DNA of 7,059 bases from Candidatus Dormiibacterota bacterium (GTDB lineage: Bacteria > Chloroflexota > Dormibacteria > Aeolococcales > Aeolococcaceae): contig PMYJ01000121.1 in the NCBI GenBank assembly GCA_003170875.1, positions 1 through 7,059 on the forward strand, in the 5' to 3' direction. The position numbers and the translations under genes are program-made. Positions 1 to 5,935 of this stretch are shown here, piece after piece. Each line of letters starts with the position of its first letter. Positions within the stretch are counted from its first letter, which is position 1. The notes beneath the pieces are model-generated. The model had not been told where the DNA came from and made no database searches. It saw only the letters and a program-made list of their open reading frames with translations.

Positions 1-281
1 TCGTGCGCGGGCTCCTTCACGGTGGCACCCGCGGCGGTGACCTCGGCCAGCTTCGCCTCGATGTCCGGCACGTGCCAGAAGGCCACCGGTGAGGTCATGC
101 CCTGCGGTCCACCGCCCGGCACCAGCCCGATGTGCTGGCCTTCGGCGTCGAAGCCGACGTAGTAGGGCCCGTCGGTCTGCGGCGGGACGCCGAGCAGGGC
201 GGTGTACACCGCCTTGGCCGTCGCCAGGTCGGACACGGGATGCAGCACCGTCTTGATTCCCTGGGTGGAAGAGCCGGTCAT
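1..281 (-). CDS. VOC (glyoxalase/bleomycin-resistance fold) family protein, C-terminus outside window
   Basis: The first 93 codons are visible; the rest lies beyond the left edge. The start ATG (281-279) has a good Shine-Dalgarno, AGGAGTC, reading on the minus strand at 285-291. The protein opens with a VOC-type beta strand (GIKTVLHPVSDLATAKAVYTALLGV, in pieces around residues 8-32). It continues with YYVGFDAEGQHIGLVPGG (residues 40-57) and the second-strand segment SPVAFWHVPDIEAKLAEV (64-81). The segments HPVSDL, GQHIGL and FWHVPDI match common VOC positions, with His14 and Glu48 as candidate metal or substrate ligands. VOC proteins bind small molecules in the cytoplasm and range from lyases and dioxygenases to resistance proteins; the substrate here cannot be told. 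It lies downstream of the TetR gene on the same strand with a 128-nt gap, so regulation by that TetR is possible but unproven. Confidence 0.9.
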   Translation of the reverse strand, partial: MTGSSTQGIKTVLHPVSDLATAKAVYTALLGVPPQTDGPYYVGFDAEGQHIGLVPGGGPQGMTSPVAFWHVPDIEAKLAEVTAAGATVKEPAH

Positions 282-284
282 GGT

Positions 285-291
285 GACTCCT
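285..291 (-). promoter_or_regulatory. Ribosome binding site of the VOC gene
   Basis: On the minus strand the motif AGGAGTC sits three bases upstream of the ATG at 281. The purine core matches the anti-Shine-Dalgarno well. It supports this start over any alternative. The rest of 292-409 shows no convincing terminator or promoter hexamers. Confidence 0.7.
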
Positions 292-409
292 GAACTCGTG
301 GGTCTGGCCGGGATGGTGTGGCTCAAGGATCATCCCACGTGGCGCCGGAGGTGCCCACCGCCGCCGCATACCGCATGTCCATCGGCGCATCCGGGGGCTG
401 ACCGGTGCC

Positions 410-1336
410 CTACGACCGCACGGCCTCGCTCACCGACCGAGCAGAAACGTTCTCGGCGCGGACGGCGCCAAGCGACCCGAGCGCGCGGCGGACCTCAGCC
501 AGCCGTCCGTCCTCCCACTCGATGGTGGGGTCCGGTTCGAGGAAGGCGAAGGCGATGCTCGCCGCCGTGAGCGCAACCTGAGACCATTCGGCGGTCTGAG
601 CCGCGCCGAAGGGCCGTGCCTGGATGCGTCGCGAGGCGATCTCAGGGGTGGAGAGGGCCATGATCACGAGCCCCCGGAGGGTGGCGCTGGCGAGGCTCGC
701 GATCATCTCGAAGCTGCCCTGGACCTCGGGGCGGAGCCGATAGCCGAGCAGCCCTGCCAGCTGCTCCCAGGAGTCGGCGATCCGGCTGATGAAGCCTCGC
801 TCGGACGTGGCCAGGGCGGCCTGCAGGTCATTCCGCAGCTCCTCGTCGGCGACGCTCAGGAAGGTCGCATGCAGGGCGAGGTAGGTGCGCCACTCCGTCG
901 AGCCAAACATGGTCTCGAAGTCGTTGAGCGCTGCGCGCCGGATCATCTCGAGGACGAGGTCGTGGCGCCCGTCCGGCGTCTCCAGCCAGTCCAGGTGCGC
1001 CATGGCGATCTCTCGGATCGAGACGGCGGCGGCCTCGAAGCCCGAGACCGCGGCGGGGCGCGCCGCCCGGGCCAGCTCCTTCAGGAGATCGCTGAAGAAG
1101 AGGTCCTTGTACGGCCAGCGGCGGTAGGCGGCGCTGCGCGACACACCCGCCTGCTGGATGACCTCCTCGAAGCTGATGTGGTCGAGGCTCACGGTGAGGC
1201 CGGAGGCATCGATCAGCGCCGTGGCGGTGCGCAGCATCCGCTGCTCGGTCTCCTGGTCCGAGAGCCGGGGTCGCCGCGCGAGCCCCAGGGGGCCCTGTGC
1301 CGGCGGCCTTGCGGAAGTGAACGTGCGGGCCGCCAA
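410..1336 (-). CDS. TetR/AcrR-family transcriptional regulator
   Basis: This is a one-component DNA-binding repressor of 308 residues, which is long for a TetR protein (usually about 190-240). The N-terminal DNA-binding domain spans about residues 24-90: helix 1 (ETEQRMLRTATALIDASG), then the HTH with SFEEVIQQAGVSRSAAYRRWP (55-75) and the family-typical KDLFFSDLLKEL (77-88). The remainder is an all-helical ligand and dimerisation domain with no recognisable ligand signature. The only usable start upstream of helix 1 is the TTG at 1336, because an in-frame TGA lies at 1357-1355; no clear Shine-Dalgarno precedes it. The first ten or so codons are antisense to a truncated nitroreductase gene, so the native 5' end may have been lost and replaced. 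The target is unknown; the VOC gene behind it and the remnant in front are the nearest candidates. Confidence 0.85.
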   Translation of the reverse strand: MAARTFTSARPPAQGPLGLARRPRLSDQETEQRMLRTATALIDASGLTVSLDHISFEEVIQQAGVSRSAAYRRWPYKDLFFSDLLKELARAARPAAVSGFEAAAVSIREIAMAHLDWLETPDGRHDLVLEMIRRAALNDFETMFGSTEWRTYLALHATFLSVADEELRNDLQAALATSERGFISRIADSWEQLAGLLGYRLRPEVQGSFEMIASLASATLRGLVIMALSTPEIASRRIQARPFGAAQTAEWSQVALTAASIAFAFLEPDPTIEWEDGRLAEVRRALGSLGAVRAENVSARSVSEAVRS

Positions 1337-1556
1337 GGGCCGGGCGGTGGTCCGTCACAGGAAGCGCGAGACCGTGGTGCTGGAGGAGGTCGCAGTCGAG
1401 CGACGGCCGGCGATCCTGCGCCGCTATCTGGCGCTCGCGCCGGGAGCGCGTCCGCACATCCCGGTCGACCGCCACGCCCCTCTCGAGGAGTTCGAGGCGA
1501 TCGCCCCTCAGATCCCCGTCTTCCGCATCGCTCCCGTCCCAGCGGATCGCCGCTAG
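1317..1556 (+). pseudogene. 3' remnant of a nitroreductase/quinone-reductase (DUF385-like, deazaflavin-dependent) gene
   Basis: The frame reads about 79 residues that match the C-terminal half of this roughly 150-residue family as I remember it. NVRAAKGRAVVRH corresponds to the usual W-x-x-N-L-R-A-A-G segment, ETVVLEEVAVERRPAILRRYL to the following strand and helix, and ARPHIPVDRHAPLEEFEAIA plus PVFRI to the conserved tail. The N-terminal half, with the GRRSG/TTPL-type cofactor region, is absent; upstream of about 1315 the frame is only antisense TetR sequence. There is a GTG at 1317 but no Shine-Dalgarno. Family members typically use F420H2 to reduce quinones or nitro compounds; this fragment should not fold into that enzyme. 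The C-terminal half has no stop or frameshift, so the loss looks fairly recent, or the fragment is still read. The family call comes from recognised sequence pattern, not a search. Confidence 0.7.
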
Positions 1557-2611
1557 GTCTGGTCCGCTCCCGGCATGTCCGAATCCTCGGCATGCACCTC
1601 AGGGGCCCCCTTGACCGTCGTGGCGTCGATGCGGAGGGAGCCGGCCAGCGCCTCCGCGAACGACTTGGTGACCTCCTGGCTGAGCAGGACCGGGTCTCCG
1701 CAGAGGTTCTCGATGTTGCGCTGGTAGAGGACGATCCGCGCGCCGGGGCCGATGTCGCGCCGCGCCCCGGCGGCGAAGTCACCGCCGAGCATGCCGAGTG
1801 GGCCGCTCGTGCCGGCGTACGAGGGATTGAAGAACGAGCAGCGGATGTCGGGGTCGCTGCCCTTGGCCACCGCGGGCATCCCAGGCAGCATCTCGACCTC
1901 CACCACGGGCTGCTGGAAGGCGTCGTGCATGTCGGCCATGGCCTCCAGCACCGCACCGTCGACCAGCTTCTGGAAGTCGGGCTTGCTGAGCCGGACCGGC
2001 ACCGGCCAGGTGCCATCCAGCTCGTGGGCCGCCTCGAAGTCGGAGCCGCCGGCGGAGGGCTGGTCCGGCGCCTGCCACATCTTGGTCTGGCCGCGCAGGC
2101 TCCACGCGGGGGCGAACGTGTTCACCGTGGCGAGCAGCGAGTCGAGGTTGCGCTCGGCCTCCCCGAAGTGCCCCTCCTTGTAGTCGGCAACGATCAGCCG
2201 CCAGAGCGCCTGGGTGGACCTGGGGTGAGCCCGGAGTGCCGTCTCGGCCGCGAGCTGCGCGTCCGCGTAGTGGTGCAGCCACCAGAGCGCCTCGGAGGCG
2301 AGCAGCAATGCCTGCAGCTGCACCTCGGGCGACGCGTCGCCCAGGTGGCGGTGGGCGACGAAGAGCGCCTCGAACGGGTGCTTGCGGCAGCTCGCCACGT
2401 GCCCTGCGATGACAGCCTCGGCTCTCTCGTCGGCCGCGGCGTCCAGGTTCCGGTGCGCCTCGGGAACGTAATTGAGCCAATGGACAAAACGCTCCGACAG
2501 GCCGTCGTCGAAGGCGAGCTCCGGAGGCGGCGGGGCGCTGGCATAGCCGGGGCCCGAGTGATGGCTGGGGTGGTCGGGCGGAGCGGGCGAGGTGGACATA
2601 GGCAGAATCAT
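1553..2611 (-). CDS. TPR protein with a degenerate minimal-zincin (Zincin_1/MMP-like) C-terminal domain
   Basis: This is a 352-residue protein, probably cytoplasmic: no signal peptide or membrane helix is visible. After a Pro/His-rich, low-complexity start (10-32), residues 60-175 form helical repeats of TPR type, for example ALLLASEALWWLHHYADAQL, then AAETALRAHP, and RLIVADYKEGHFGEAERNLD. After a linker, residues 210-330 resemble the minimal metallopeptidase domain: DFQKLVDGAVLEAM at its start and ARIVLYQRNIENLC (291-304) before the place where the family has HExGHxxG. Here that place reads SFAEALAGSLRID (317-329), with no His, so zinc catalysis is not expected. A binding or scaffold role is inferred. 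Two starts are possible, ATG 2611 and ATG 2599; GGTAGGG lies very close to the first. The gene is divergent from the SRPBCC gene. Confidence 0.75.
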   Translation of the reverse strand: MILPMSTSPAPPDHPSHHSGPGYASAPPPPELAFDDGLSERFVHWLNYVPEAHRNLDAAADERAEAVIAGHVASCRKHPFEALFVAHRHLGDASPEVQLQALLLASEALWWLHHYADAQLAAETALRAHPRSTQALWRLIVADYKEGHFGEAERNLDSLLATVNTFAPAWSLRGQTKMWQAPDQPSAGGSDFEAAHELDGTWPVPVRLSKPDFQKLVDGAVLEAMADMHDAFQQPVVEVEMLPGMPAVAKGSDPDIRCSFFNPSYAGTSGPLGMLGGDFAAGARRDIGPGARIVLYQRNIENLCGDPVLLSQEVTKSFAEALAGSLRIDATTVKGAPEVHAEDSDMPGADQT

Positions 2612-2639
2612 GCCCTACCGGGGAGCGTGTGGCAGTCGT

Positions 2640-2654
2640 GGGCTCCCGGAGCCC
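2640..2654. promoter_or_regulatory. 15-bp perfect inverted repeat in the divergent intergenic region
   Basis: The arms GGGCTCC and GGAGCCC are perfectly complementary around a single central C. The repeat sits in the 114-bp region between the divergent TPR and SRPBCC genes. A one-base loop makes an RNA hairpin poor, so a dimeric-protein operator is the likelier reading. No clear promoter hexamers were found beside it. Confidence 0.3.
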
Positions 2655-2710
2655 CCAGTGGGCGATGATCACGTGCGGCCGGAGCAGCCCGTGACAGCAG
2701 GGGCAGCCGT

Positions 2711-2720
2711 AAGAGGAGAA
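2711..2720 (+). promoter_or_regulatory. Ribosome binding site of the SRPBCC gene
   Basis: The purine tract AAGAGGAGAA ends five bases before the GTG at 2726, with the GAGGAG core about seven bases away. It fixes the GTG start, which the protein fold also requires because the first beta strand begins at about residue 7. Confidence 0.75.
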
Positions 2721-2725
2721 ACAGC

Positions 2726-3199
2726 GTGGTCCCACGCGAGCATGTGCGTCTGACCGGAACCATCGAGGTGAGCCTTCCGCCCGAGCAGGCCTTCCACCTC
2801 TTCACGCCGAGCGGGGAGCGGGCGTGGGCGGAGGGCTGGGATCCCCAGTTCCCGGCCCCGGTCGCGGACGAGACCGAGCCCGGGACCGTCTTCACCACTG
2901 ACCACGGCGACCAGCGCACCATCTGGACCGTGGTCCGCCGCGAGGGCCACACCTCCATCGCGTACAGCCGGACCACCCCCGGCGACCGCGCCGGCCTCGT
3001 CACCGTCACCCTCCAGCCCTCCGCCGGCGGGAGTACGGTCACGGTCGGCTACGCCCTGACGGCGCTGGTGCCCGAGGCGGACCACGCGCTCCAGCAGTTC
3101 GCCCACCACTACCCGGCGTTCCTGGCCGAATGGCGGGATTCGATCGCCGCCCTGCTCGCGGCCCCGCGGGGCGGAGGGGCCCTCGATGCCCACCGCTGA
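2726..3199 (+). CDS. SRPBCC-family (START/Bet v1 fold) protein
   Basis: This 157-residue cytoplasmic protein has the full layout of the SRPBCC ligand-binding fold. It has an opening strand (VRLTGTIEVSLPPEQAFHLFTP, residues 7-28), then ERAWAEGWDPQF, which matches the W-x-x-G-W-x-P segment common in polyketide-cyclase/AHSA1-like members. Next come GTVFTTDH and TIWTVVRRE, the strands SIAYSRTTPGDRAGLVTVTLQP (77-98) and STVTVGYALTALVP, and the long C-terminal helix 118-145 (ADHALQQFAHHYPAFLAEWRD, in part). The final Ala/Gly-rich residues look disordered. The fold encloses a hydrophobic cavity; the ligand is unknown. The start is GTG with a strong ribosome site. The gene overlaps the next one by 14 nt, indicating a bicistronic unit with coupled translation. 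Confidence 0.85.
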   Translation: MVPREHVRLTGTIEVSLPPEQAFHLFTPSGERAWAEGWDPQFPAPVADETEPGTVFTTDHGDQRTIWTVVRREGHTSIAYSRTTPGDRAGLVTVTLQPSAGGSTVTVGYALTALVPEADHALQQFAHHYPAFLAEWRDSIAALLAAPRGGGALDAHR

Positions 3200-3869
3200 C
3201 GCAGCCGTCCGCGTCTGCCTGGAGATGGGGCGCCGGCTCAGCTTCGCCTCGGCCCTCGACTGGCCCGGCTGGTCGCGCTCCGGCCGTGGCGAGGATGCCG
3301 CGCTCGAAGCCCTCCGCGCGTACGTCCCCCGCTACGCGCCGGTGGCTCGCGCCGCCGGCGTGGAGCTCCCGGACCCGGCGATGATCGAGATCGTTGAGCG
3401 GTTTGCCGGGTCGGCGACCACCGACTTAGGGGTCCCCGAGGCGATCGCGGAGGTCGAGCGCGAGCCTGTCACCGCCAGCGAGGTCGAGCGCCTGGTCCAC
3501 CTCCTGGAAGCCTGCTGGGAGCTCTTCGACCAGGTGGTCGCCGGTGCGCCGGCCAGCCTGCGCAAGGGGCCCCGGGGCGGTGGCCGCGACCGGGACGCCA
3601 GCGTCGATCACGTCGTCGGCGCGGAGGTGGAGATGTACGCCCGGAAACTGGCGCTCCGGCTCCCCCGACCGGCGCTGGAGGACCTTGCCGCCCGCGCCGC
3701 TGCGCGCACCGCCGTCGCGGACGCCCTGCGGGGCGCCGCCCTGTCCGGGCCCCAACCGGTGGGGCCCAGGGGGTGGCCGCCCCGCTACGCGATCCGGCGG
3801 ATCGCTTGGCACGTGCTCGATCACGCCTGGGAGATCGAGGACAAGCGCGACCCCGCACCGCGCGCCTGA
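3186..3869 (+). CDS. DinB-like / maleylpyruvate-isomerase-like helical-bundle protein, uncharacterised
   Basis: This 227-residue protein resembles a family of uncharacterised high-GC bacterial proteins with a DinB-type four-helix bundle. Visible hallmarks are the early LDWPGWSRSGRGEDAALEAL segment (24-43), the ATTDLGVPEA segment (78-87), LRKGPRGGGRDRD (125-137), and the late RYAIRRIAWHVLDHAWEIED (200-219). In DinB-fold enzymes three histidines bind a divalent metal; His142, His209 and His213 are the obvious candidates, the last two spaced as HxxxH. A thiol-dependent transferase or isomerase role is possible but not shown. The ATG at 3186 is preceded by GGAGGGG and lies inside the end of the SRPBCC gene, so the two are translationally coupled. 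The C-terminus is convergent with the ATPase gene, with 33 bp between stops and no clear terminator. Confidence 0.65.
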   Translation: MPTADAAVRVCLEMGRRLSFASALDWPGWSRSGRGEDAALEALRAYVPRYAPVARAAGVELPDPAMIEIVERFAGSATTDLGVPEAIAEVEREPVTASEVERLVHLLEACWELFDQVVAGAPASLRKGPRGGGRDRDASVDHVVGAEVEMYARKLALRLPRPALEDLAARAAARTAVADALRGAALSGPQPVGPRGWPPRYAIRRIAWHVLDHAWEIEDKRDPAPRA

Positions 3870-3902
3870 GCGGACGATCGTCAGCCGCGTGGGCGGGCGC
3901 CG

Positions 3903-5045
3903 TCAGGGGTCGGTCTGGAGCCAGCGCCGGAAGAAGGGGTCCGACACCTCCCACCCCGCCTCCCCCCGCCCCACTATCTCGCTCTCCTCGAGTGAGGCGA
4001 GCGCCTTGCGAACGGCGTTGGCGTTGGCCATCTCCACCTTGCGGAGGGCGGCAAGCCCGTACGGCTGGACGAGGCCGCCGGGAGTGGCGACGAGGCGGAG
4101 CACGCGGCGGGCGACGGGGGCCAGACGCTCGTACCGCTCGGCGAAGGTGGTGGACTCCCGGCTCACCGCCAGGGCCATGCCAGCCTCCACCTCCGCAATG
4201 CCGATGCTACCGCCGGCCACGTCGAAGGAGTGCTGGGCGAGCCGCTGGATGTCATTGGGTGCCGGACCGCCCAGGGCGCAGATGCGGAGGGCCACCTCGG
4301 AGGTGAGCTGCTTGCGCCGCGCCTGTGCCCGGGCCACCAGGTAAGGGGCCATCTCGCCGTCGGGGATTGGCCCCAGTCGCAGGAGCTCGCCCATGGCGAG
4401 GAGAGGGGCCCCCGGAGCGGTGGTCAGCCGCTCCATGAGGTGGACGTGGCTGCCGGCGATGACATAGGAGACCGTCGGGCTCTCGTCGAGGATGGCCTTG
4501 AAGGTGCCCGCCAGGGCAGGGTCGACCTCCACGATCTGCTGGAACTCATCGAGGACCAGCCCGACGGCGTGAGAGGCGGAAGCCTCGGCGAGCAGCCGGC
4601 AGGCGTCCTCCATGGCGCCGGGCCAGTCGGTGTCGCGCATCCCCGGCTCGAAGAAGACGGTCACCCCGCCGGTGGGGGAGAGGTCCAGCCGCGGGCGCAC
4701 CCGGATGCGCTCGACCAGCCGTCCCATCCGGCGGATGGTGCCGCCGTGCAGAGGGCCGGAGAAGATCCCCTGGGTGATGGCCTGGGCCACCTCCCTCCGG
4801 CTGGAGCAGCGGAGGAGGTTGACGTAGCCGGTCCGGCCTCCCCGCTTGCGCGCCGCCTCGATGGAGCGGAGGAGGAGCGAGGTCTTGCCGTACCGGCGGG
4901 GGCCGTGAAGGATCACGTTCTGCCCGCCGGTGAGGCGGTCGGCGATCAGGGCGAGCTCCTCGCGCCGGTCGGTGAAATGCTCAGCGCCAGCCGGGGAGCC
5001 GAAGTGATACGGGGTGAGATGTGTCACTAAAGGGTATGGTACCAA
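3903..5045 (-). CDS. AAA+ ATPase of the archaeal-type (Arch_ATPase/STAND-related) group with C-terminal winged helix
   Basis: This 380-residue soluble P-loop protein has an N-terminal PYHFGSPAGAEHFTDRREEL (residues 12-31), typical of these ATPases. Walker A is GPRRYGKTS (48-56). A long helical insert follows, then Walker B VGLVLDEF (161-168; Asp166, Glu167) and the sensor strand YVIAGSHVHLM (194-204). The C-terminal part, about 305-378, looks like a winged helix: RRVLRLVATPGG, then NANAVRKALASLEESEIV and the wing WEVSDPFFRRWL. Family members are poorly characterised; roles in DNA transactions, signalling and mobile elements have been proposed. No nuclease or effector partner adjoins it. The start could be TTG 5045 or GTG 5027; neither has a Shine-Dalgarno. 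GTG 5027 fits a leaderless message, since TACCAT lies eight bases upstream of it on the minus strand. Confidence 0.85.
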   Translation of the reverse strand: MVPYPLVTHLTPYHFGSPAGAEHFTDRREELALIADRLTGGQNVILHGPRRYGKTSLLLRSIEAARKRGGRTGYVNLLRCSSRREVAQAITQGIFSGPLHGGTIRRMGRLVERIRVRPRLDLSPTGGVTVFFEPGMRDTDWPGAMEDACRLLAEASASHAVGLVLDEFQQIVEVDPALAGTFKAILDESPTVSYVIAGSHVHLMERLTTAPGAPLLAMGELLRLGPIPDGEMAPYLVARAQARRKQLTSEVALRICALGGPAPNDIQRLAQHSFDVAGGSIGIAEVEAGMALAVSRESTTFAERYERLAPVARRVLRLVATPGGLVQPYGLAALRKVEMANANAVRKALASLEESEIVGRGEAGWEVSDPFFRRWLQTDP

Positions 5046-5054
5046 TTGGTGACA
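5022..5054. promoter_or_regulatory. AT-richer palindromic region at the 5' end of the ATPase gene
   Basis: Three symmetrical elements overlap here: TGTCAC (5022-5027) facing GTGACA (5049-5054), the 8-bp palindrome TGGTACCA (5037-5044) and the 10-bp palindrome ACCAATTGGT (5041-5050). The outer and inner symmetries do not share a centre. On the minus strand TACCAT (5041-5036) is a possible -10 for a leaderless transcript starting at the GTG 5027. Binding of a dimeric regulator is inferred only. Confidence 0.4.
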
Positions 5055-5115
5055 TGCGGCATCAGGCAGAGGGGGGCCGTCGCGCTCTGGGTGGGCTCAG
5101 GCGGCGGGGGTGGCG

Positions 5116-5397
5116 TCAGCCGGCCGGGCGGCTGCCCTTGGTCACGTAGTCGAAGAATCGCTCCGTCGTCCCCCCGGAGGTCCACGCGGCGCGGAGCCGC
5201 GTCCGCTTCTCCTCCGTGCGGAGCGCGGAGAGCACCTCCCGGTTGAGGTCGCGGGCACTGTCGCCGGTCAGATCGGCCTCGATGTGAAAGCCCCCGGGCG
5301 TCTCGGTGACGCCGGTCGGGAAGAGCCGGGTTACGACGGGCCGGACGCGCTCCGGGTTGTCGCTGCTCACGTCGGCGACGAGGTGAAAGCTCGGCAT
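5116..5397 (-). CDS. Small orphan protein, 93 residues
   Basis: I do not recognise this family. From the ATG at 5397 it reads a compact soluble alpha/beta protein. MPSFHLVADVSS is an opening strand, a helix covers about 15-26 (PERVRPVVTRLF), GVTETPGGFHIEADLTG is a beta hairpin (29-45), SARDLNREVLSALRTEEKRTRLRAAW a helical stretch (47-72), and TTERFFDYVTKG a last short helix. No catalytic motif, cysteine or metal pair is visible. The open frame extends upstream to 5490, but that part is antisense-like in composition and overlaps the preceding gene, so the ATG at 5397, with GGGG upstream, is preferred. It is the last gene of the SPFH unit, 20 bp behind the small membrane protein. Coding is supported by its fold-like composition and position, not by a known homologue. 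Confidence 0.6.
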   Translation of the reverse strand: MPSFHLVADVSSDNPERVRPVVTRLFPTGVTETPGGFHIEADLTGDSARDLNREVLSALRTEEKRTRLRAAWTSGGTTERFFDYVTKGSRPAG

Positions 5398-5417
5398 GAC
5401 CCCGCAGGGTACACGCG

Positions 5418-5690
5418 TCAGCTGGTGCTCGCGATGCCCACCATGAGGACCACGAAGGCGGCGGCCGTGCCGATGATGATCGGCCCCCATGAGCGGTCCG
5501 CCACCCGTGAGAGTGCGACGATCGAGAGCGCGCAGACCGCGAAGAGCGGCAGGCCGATCGAGTCGATGCCGAGGAGCCCCAGCCCGAGCCCGCCGCCCGC
5601 GGTGAATCCGTAGATCGCCGTCCGGGCCACCACGCGCCGCGCCAGCGCCCCCGCGATCCCGTCCTGCTCACGCCACGACGCGACCCTCAA
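5418..5690 (-). CDS. Small membrane protein with three predicted helices
   Basis: This is an unrecognised 90-residue protein. A charged N-terminus (MRVASWREQD, then ARRVVAR up to residue 23) precedes three hydrophobic stretches: about 24-42 (AIYGFTAGGGLGLGLLGI), 45-60 (IGLPLFAVCALSIVAL) and 69-87 (GPIIIGTAAAFVVLMVGIA). The loop SRVADRSW separates the last two. By the positive-inside rule the N-terminus and this Arg-containing loop would be cytoplasmic. The start is a TTG at 5690 whose last two bases belong to the TGA stop of the ribbon-helix-helix gene (TTGA), pointing to translational coupling; a later GTG pair near codons 20-21 is the alternative. Co-transcription with an SPFH protein suggests a partner in the same membrane patch, which is an inference. 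Confidence 0.6.
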   Translation of the reverse strand: MRVASWREQDGIAGALARRVVARTAIYGFTAGGGLGLGLLGIDSIGLPLFAVCALSIVALSRVADRSWGPIIIGTAAAFVVLMVGIASTS

Positions 5691-5899
5691 TCGCCGTCGG
5701 CGCCCGTCTCGCGTGGCGGCCGGCCCCGTCGCGGGATCGGGCCGGCGCCGGACGGCAGCCGTCCGGCTGCCGCCAGCGCCCGCCTCAGCAGGAATTCAAT
5801 CTGTGCATTGCTGCTGCGCAACTCGTCTCCCGCCCAGCGCGCGAGCGCGTCGTGCACAACGGGGTCGAGCCTCAGCAGGATGCTCTTGCGTTCGCCCAC
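5687..5899 (-). CDS. Ribbon-helix-helix (Arc/CopG-like) DNA-binding protein
   Basis: This 70-residue protein has the RHH layout: a short beta strand (KSILLRL, 5-11) for DNA contact, helix A (DPVVHDALARWAGDEL, 12-27), a turn with SSNAQ, and helix B (AQIEFLLRRALAAAG, 32-46). A basic, Pro-rich tail follows (PIPRRGRPPRE). The segment NAQIEFLLRRAL is typical of Arc- and HicB-like small regulators. RHH proteins dimerise to form one DNA-binding unit and usually bind paired half-sites cooperatively. The start is GTG 5899 with GGGGA about nine bases upstream. It lies 36 bp after the SPFH gene and overlaps the next gene by four bases. No toxin partner is seen, so a regulator of its own operon is likelier than an antitoxin. 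The four TGATA half-sites upstream of the SPFH gene are candidate targets. Confidence 0.8.
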   Translation of the reverse strand: MGERKSILLRLDPVVHDALARWAGDELRSSNAQIEFLLRRALAAAGRLPSGAGPIPRRGRPPRETGADGD

Positions 5900-5935
5900 A
5901 GGGTCGATTCCCCAGCTACTTTCTGTTCACCGCCA

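Noticed and set aside
869..2668. A 599-codon open frame on the plus strand
   Set aside because: It is antisense to both the TetR and TPR genes and crosses the junction between them. Its product is Arg/Gly/Pro/His-rich with no recognisable domain, a normal by-product of high GC content.
3870..3902. GACGATCGTC palindrome between convergent stops as a terminator
   Set aside because: The stem has no loop and no T-run follows on either strand, so an intrinsic terminator is not supported.
3544..4344. Long plus-strand frames running from inside the DinB-like gene into the ATPase
   Set aside because: They are out-of-frame shadows rich in Arg and Pro, without a ribosome site or family resemblance.
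4230..5030. A 266-codon plus-strand open frame opposite the ATPase
   Set aside because: It mirrors the ATPase codons, including Walker motifs, on the other strand; its composition is low in hydrophobic cores and no family is recognised.
5687..5899. Antitoxin of a toxin-antitoxin pair
   Set aside because: The RHH fold fits, but the next gene encodes a three-helix membrane protein of 90 residues with no toxin signature, and the SPFH gene precedes it. Autoregulator is the simpler call, though a membrane toxin cannot be fully excluded.
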